Source: Thermoflavifilum sp. (GTDB lineage: Bacteria; Bacteroidota; Bacteroidia; Chitinophagales; Chitinophagaceae). Taken from it: 64,000 nt of DNA. Where the stretch lies: contig JAIMAQ010000003.1 in NCBI GenBank assembly GCA_023511875.1, positions 124,001 to 188,000 of the forward strand, in the 5' to 3' direction. Shown here piece after piece: positions 60,715-64,000 of this stretch. Every line of letters starts with the position of its first letter. Positions within the stretch are counted from its first letter, which is position 1. The translations under genes and the position numbers were made by a program. Under the pieces are notes generated by a model. That model ran no database searches, was not told the DNA's origin, and saw only the letters and a list, made by a program, of their open reading frames with translations.

Positions 60715-61257
60715 TCACCAACCCATACGCTCACGCAGCTTTACGATATGCATGAGGTGATGGCGACCATGCCAGGCATACATACAGGCCACCCATTTTA
60801 AAGAAAAACTTTGCTGATGCTCGGGATGGAAATAGGTTCTTTCCCATTGTTCAGGCAACATAGCTTCCATCAAAGCTACCCATCTGCTATGTAAGGCATG
60901 TAATAAGGCAAGAGAAGCTTCTATGGGCACAAGAGTGCTATCGGGTAGAGCTGCCCAACGGTCTTCAGCAAAAGGTTTAACAACAGGATTGTCTTCAGTT
61001 AATGCCAATTTAAAACGCGCATAAACCTGCATATGTGAATCCGACAAATGATGGATCACCTGTTGCACCGTCCACCCTCCGGGTCGGTAGGGCGTTTGTA
61101 ACTGAGCAGTTTGTAAATGGATAACCGATTTTTCCAGCTCTTGTGGCAATGTGGCAATGGCATTTATCGACCGATGGATATCTTCATCGGTAATGGGGTT
61201 GGGTGCTTGAAAGCGCCCGATAGGATAACGCATTGCCTCGAGTTCAGCATGATGCAT
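60715..61257 (-). CDS. YfiT-like bacillithiol S-transferase (DinB superfamily)
   Basis: 180 aa. Four-helix DinB fold with the metal-binding His residues in VIHHLSDSHM near residue 70 and YAWHGRHHLMHI near 160. The opening RYPIGRF and TPYRPGGWTVQQV are characteristic of the YfiT family, which uses bacillithiol to modify electrophiles. It starts 11 bases after the ABC ATPase gene on the same strand. The substrate is unknown. Confidence 0.88.
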   Translation of the reverse strand: MHHAELEAMRYPIGRFQAPNPITDEDIHRSINAIATLPQELEKSVIHLQTAQLQTPYRPGGWTVQQVIHHLSDSHMQVYARFKLALTEDNPVVKPFAEDRWAALPDSTLVPIEASLALLHALHSRWVALMEAMLPEQWERTYFHPEHQQSFSLKWVACMYAWHGRHHLMHIVKLRERMGW

Positions 61258-61268
61258 GGTATGGATAT

Positions 61269-62033
61269 TTAATCTTCTCGTAGTTCTTTTCCCGTGAGGT
61301 GTAAAAACACATCTTCTAGATTAGCACGTTTCATTTCTTTATGTCGTTCAAAACCACCGGCCACCAGGTCATCGATAAGATGCTCAGGAGTATCTAACGC
61401 AATAATCCTTCCTAAATCAATGATGGCTACACGATCGCAGAGATATTCGGCTTCGTCCATATAATGAGTGGTGATGACCACAGTAGTTCCTTGGTTGCGG
61501 ATTTGCTTGATCAAATCCCATAAGTTTCTTCTGGCTTGTGGATCCATGCCCGTGCTAGGTTCATCGAGAAAAACTACTTTAGGCTTATTAATTAAGGTAG
61601 TAGCCACAGAAAAACGCTGTTGTTGCCCACCCGAGAGTTCTTTAAATTTTTTTCTAGCCTTGTCTTCCAGTCGAATGCTGCGCAATAGCTCCATAGCATC
61701 TACATGCTGGTTGTATAATCCAGCAAATAATTCGATGAGTTGTTTTAAATTTAAGTTGGGATAATATCCTGCATTTTGCAATTGAACGCCGATGATTTGT
61801 TTAATCTTTTGTGGCTCCTTGTCCAAATCATATCCATTCACCCATACCTTACCCGAAGTTTTAGGCCGCAGAGTTTCAATGATCTCTAAAGTTGTTGATT
61901 TGCCTGCCCCATTGGGCCCTAGCAAACCAAATATTTCTCCTTCTTCCACTTCAAAGCTAATACCTTTTACAGCTTCTAGATCGCCATATTTTTTTACCAA
62001 ATCCTGAACAATGATCATCTTCTTTTTTTCCAT
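61269..62033 (-). CDS. ABC transporter ATP-binding protein (DrrA/CcmA-like)
   Basis: 254 aa. Walker A LGPNGAGKST, Q-loop in VQLQNAGY, signature LSGGQQQR, Walker B VVFLDEPSTGMD, H-loop TTHYMDEAEYL, and a C-terminal extension ending NLEDVFLHLTGKELRE as in drug- or lipid-exporter ATPases. No permease gene adjoins it in the window, so its membrane partner is elsewhere. A TAAGTTTG box at 62038-62045 is so close that the Met at 62018 (MIIVQDLVKKYG) may be the real start. Confidence 0.93.
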   Translation of the reverse strand: MEKKKMIIVQDLVKKYGDLEAVKGISFEVEEGEIFGLLGPNGAGKSTTLEIIETLRPKTSGKVWVNGYDLDKEPQKIKQIIGVQLQNAGYYPNLNLKQLIELFAGLYNQHVDAMELLRSIRLEDKARKKFKELSGGQQQRFSVATTLINKPKVVFLDEPSTGMDPQARRNLWDLIKQIRNQGTTVVITTHYMDEAEYLCDRVAIIDLGRIIALDTPEHLIDDLVAGGFERHKEMKRANLEDVFLHLTGKELRED

Positions 62034-62037
62034 GAAG

Positions 62038-62045
62038 CAAACTTA
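62038..62045 (-). promoter_or_regulatory. -7 box upstream of the ABC ATPase gene
   Basis: TAAGTTTG on the minus strand, exact TAnnTTTG match, ending five bases before the track's ATG. It supports an independent promoter for the ABC-YfiT pair and a start at 62018. Confidence 0.5.
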
Positions 62046-62091
62046 ATGAAATCTGTTAATCGATGTTATATGTATATCCACAAAAGATTCG

Positions 62092-63006
62092 TTAATCCTG
62101 ATTTTTCACTAAAGAAAGAGAATAAGTACGATACAATTGTAAAACAAAATCTTTTGTATACTTACCAGTGGGGTCGAGATCAGGGTCTAAAATCGTGATA
62201 TCCATGCCAACGTATTTAGGGTGAGAGAAAAGTTTACTTAACATCTCGTGTAACTCTTCATAAGACAATCCATTGGGCTGTGGAGAATCTACTGCAGGCA
62301 TTATCGTATTATCGAGCACATCTACATCGAAGTGAAGCCAGAACCCATCTAAATGTTTTTGGTCTACCAAAGTCAAAAAATCATCGGTACAACATGCGAT
62401 GGATAGTGCTCGGAGAGTATGTAAATCTACATAACGTATGCGAGAAGATTGAATAGCTTCAACATACCATGAAATATCTGTTCTATTGCCTACACACCAA
62501 ACATGCTGTTCATACACATATGGTTTCATGCTATCGATATCGGTAAGCTTCTGATGTCCATATCCACAAACGATTGCCAGATCCATTCCTGCAGCTCCTG
62601 CCGTTTTCGATAAGGCTGGCCAAATAAAATCTGTGTGGCCATCCAGAAAGAAAAGCCCATATGTTCCTATTGACTTTAGTGCAAGCATACAGCCAATGAG
62701 AATACTACAATCGCCCCCAATCACCATAGGAATGCTATTGCTTTCTATGACTTTCTGGATCGTTGTAGATAATTTTCGAGAATACGCTACAATAGCATTG
62801 GCATTACGTACACCCGATTCAGGATCTATATCTATGGTGTAGGGCAAGGGATCGATACGTATCACCTGCTTAGGAGATAATAGGGTGTACAAGCCATGAG
62901 CTTTTAGCCAATTCGGAAGATGCTTTACGCCTGGTTCTTTCCCTGGTACTGGTTGTTTCAGGCCAAGATTACTAGGGGCTTCAATGATGCACAGTGGTTT
63001 ATTCAT
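62092..63006 (-). CDS. arginase family protein with altered metal ligand
   Basis: 304 aa ureohydrolase fold. Metal motifs: VIGGDCSILIG near residue 96, where Cys replaces the usual His of GGDHS; FLDGHTDF (DxHxD) near 120; and HFDVDVLDN (DxDxxD) near 226. Arginase, agmatinase and formimidoylglutamase share this fold; the Cys form occurs in some less characterised members. The substrate is open: arginine would oppose the arg operon nearby. It overlaps the preceding unknown gene by eight bases. Confidence 0.83.
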   Translation of the reverse strand: MNKPLCIIEAPSNLGLKQPVPGKEPGVKHLPNWLKAHGLYTLLSPKQVIRIDPLPYTIDIDPESGVRNANAIVAYSRKLSTTIQKVIESNSIPMVIGGDCSILIGCMLALKSIGTYGLFFLDGHTDFIWPALSKTAGAAGMDLAIVCGYGHQKLTDIDSMKPYVYEQHVWCVGNRTDISWYVEAIQSSRIRYVDLHTLRALSIACCTDDFLTLVDQKHLDGFWLHFDVDVLDNTIMPAVDSPQPNGLSYEELHEMLSKLFSHPKYVGMDITILDPDLDPTGKYTKDFVLQLYRTYSLSLVKNQD

Positions 63007-63733
63007 CGAGATAGGGTTTCCACCAATATTGTAATCCTCCAGTTTCGTGTATACAAATTTGTTGTACGGGCGCTACCGATTTATCCATGGCAATCCATAT
63101 CTTCCACATGACCTCTGCTTTTACCTCCACCAAATAACACATCAAGCTTCCCCATTTTCCTCCCCATATTTTTTCTGTTCCTCTCACCCACAATGTATAC
63201 CACCTGAAATCTCCTGGCAGATAAGAATAAGATTCATGTGCCAAAAATCGTGCAGTATAACCCACTCGTAATGGAAAACCAGAAATTAAGATACCCCATA
63301 AATGCCAATCAAAAACGGGATAAGGGATATCGAAAGAAAAGGGCATAGATACTGGTTGCACCTCCTCGAGCCCTGCTATTCGAAAAATTTTTTTGCCGCG
63401 AATACTACGGTCGGTGTAAATAATGTCAGTATGCGGTTCTTCATCAATGTTGTATATGCGCAAACTTAGGTGCTGTAAGTTATTTCGATATACTTCTTCT
63501 TCCTGAATAGAGGTATGACTTGCATAATGCACCGTTTGAACGCGTTTTAAGATTTCTCTGTCTTTAGCATCTTTATAGAAAGAAACCACGTCGTTCCAAA
63601 TACCACGACGTTCCTCCTTTCCATCTGGAAACACACTGGTCATGATCCAACTATTGGTATAGGCAGGAACAAATTTCCCCGTAACTATACCATCATTTGG
63701 GGATACGATAGGAATAGTATTTATATTGCTCAT
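62999..63733 (-). CDS. hypothetical protein, 244 aa
   Basis: I do not recognise this family. There is no signal peptide or membrane helix. It is beta-rich with many aromatics, for example FRWYTLWVRG and EKIWGGKWGSLMCYLVEV in the C-terminal half, recalling lipid-binding or lipocalin-like barrels, but no known motif. It overlaps the CrtO-like gene upstream by four bases and the arginase-like gene downstream by eight, so all three are translationally coupled. Confidence 0.7.
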   Translation of the reverse strand: MSNINTIPIVSPNDGIVTGKFVPAYTNSWIMTSVFPDGKEERRGIWNDVVSFYKDAKDREILKRVQTVHYASHTSIQEEEVYRNNLQHLSLRIYNIDEEPHTDIIYTDRSIRGKKIFRIAGLEEVQPVSMPFSFDIPYPVFDWHLWGILISGFPLRVGYTARFLAHESYSYLPGDFRWYTLWVRGTEKIWGGKWGSLMCYLVEVKAEVMWKIWIAMDKSVAPVQQICIHETGGLQYWWKPYLDE

Positions 63734-63999
63734 AAAAAAGATAAATTTGACAAACGCAGCCTATTGTATTGTTGAATAAAAATAGGAATTATGTTATACA
63801 ATATATTCACTAAAAGAATCCACCATGCTATCAGAAAATCGTGTTTAAAAAATGCATAACAACAAGTCAAAAAGAAAAACAAGAAACACGACCAGTGATA
63901 CACCTCAAATGTAAGCATATTTCTTTTGTAAGATTGTATACGATCTTTTTTATTCATCAACTCTGCATCATGCATTACTTGGCTGCGTAATCGATTCAC
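63730..63999 (-). CDS. CrtO-like glycosyl-diaponeurosporenoate acyltransferase, C-terminal part (partial)
   Basis: Only 90 codons are inside the window; the frame continues past the right edge, so the GTG at 63999 is not a real start. The visible part has FEVYHWSCFLFF, two membrane helices and IFIQQYNRLRL, which resembles the C-terminus of the CrtO acyltransferase family (carotenoid glycoside acylation). The likeness is by eye and the catalytic region is not visible. It overlaps the next gene by four bases (ATGA). Confidence 0.5.
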   Translation of the reverse strand: MNRLRSQVMHDAELMNKKDRIQSYKRNMLTFEVYHWSCFLFFFLTCCYAFFKHDFLIAWWILLVNILYNIIPIFIQQYNRLRLSNLSFL

Positions 64000-64000
64000 C

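Noticed and set aside
1-64000. tRNA, rRNA, CRISPR arrays, transposases, phage genes
   Set aside because: Reading all intergenic regions gave no cloverleaf-like sequence, no regularly spaced repeats and no mobile-element protein.

Overview
The window is chromosomal DNA of a Bacteroidota, most likely the family Chitinophagaceae; the genus cannot be fixed from sequence alone. The grounds are a SusC/SusD pair, DUF4294, DUF4397 and DUF4382 proteins, the carbamoyltransferase variant ArgF' of arginine synthesis, two bacillithiol-linked genes, almost no Shine-Dalgarno sequences, and repeated -7 promoter boxes of the Bacteroidetes form TAnnTTTG. No rRNA, tRNA, CRISPR array, insertion sequence or phage gene was seen.

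Layout. 0-6.3 kb is a tight five-gene alpha-glucan operon: GH13 amylase tail, beta-phosphoglucomutase, GH65 maltose phosphorylase, branching enzyme and a DeoR regulator. 6.3-11.8 kb is an opposed SusC-SusD-DUF4397 glycan uptake unit. 12-15 kb holds a DUF4382 lipoprotein, a strong terminator and a GH20 hexosaminidase. 15-20 kb holds a methyltransferase, a DUF167 protein and a cytochrome c maturation group (CcmE, CcmF and a cysteine-rich rhodanese lipoprotein). 20-24 kb is housekeeping (fructose bisphosphatase, aspartate kinase, SprT-like, TrmN6).

24-38 kb is the most interesting part. It holds a copper nitrite reductase (NirK) lipoprotein, NAD salvage genes (HIT, PncB, PncA), an acetyl-CoA hydrolase/CoA-transferase, a PPOX flavoprotein-like gene, a stand-alone adenosylcobalamin-type ribonucleotide reductase, a universal stress protein, a zinc alcohol dehydrogenase, a porin, a YceI protein and a Kef-type antiporter with a C-terminal stress domain. 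The intergenic regions upstream of nirK, acetyl-CoA hydrolase/PPOX and yceI carry five copies of an FNR/CRP-like palindrome GRTGA-N6-TCAYC (one degenerate). Spacing is repeated: 36.5 bp from site centre to the last base of the -7 box at both nirK and acetyl-CoA hydrolase, and 23 bp between paired sites at nirK and yceI. I read this as an oxygen- or NO-responsive regulon, not described here before as far as I can tell from sequence alone.

38-46 kb holds ClpS, an aldo/keto reductase, a YafK-like L,D-transpeptidase, a subtilase and a three-gene envelope glycosylation set (GT39, GT2, flippase-like). 46-53.5 kb is a seven-gene arginine operon (GNAT-argG-argC-argD-argF'-argB-argE) using N-acylated intermediates. 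53.9-64 kb holds YpdA bacillithiol reductase, a phosphodiesterase, a SET protein, MgtE, a degenerate histidine phosphatase, an S9 peptidase, and a leftward run of YfiT-like bacillithiol transferase, ABC ATPase, arginase-like protein, an unknown protein and the tail of a CrtO-like acyltransferase cut by the window edge.

Several track starts are alternative codons lying on top of a -7 box; I moved those starts to the next sensible ATG (ccmE, pncA, acetyl-CoA hydrolase, S9 peptidase and others).
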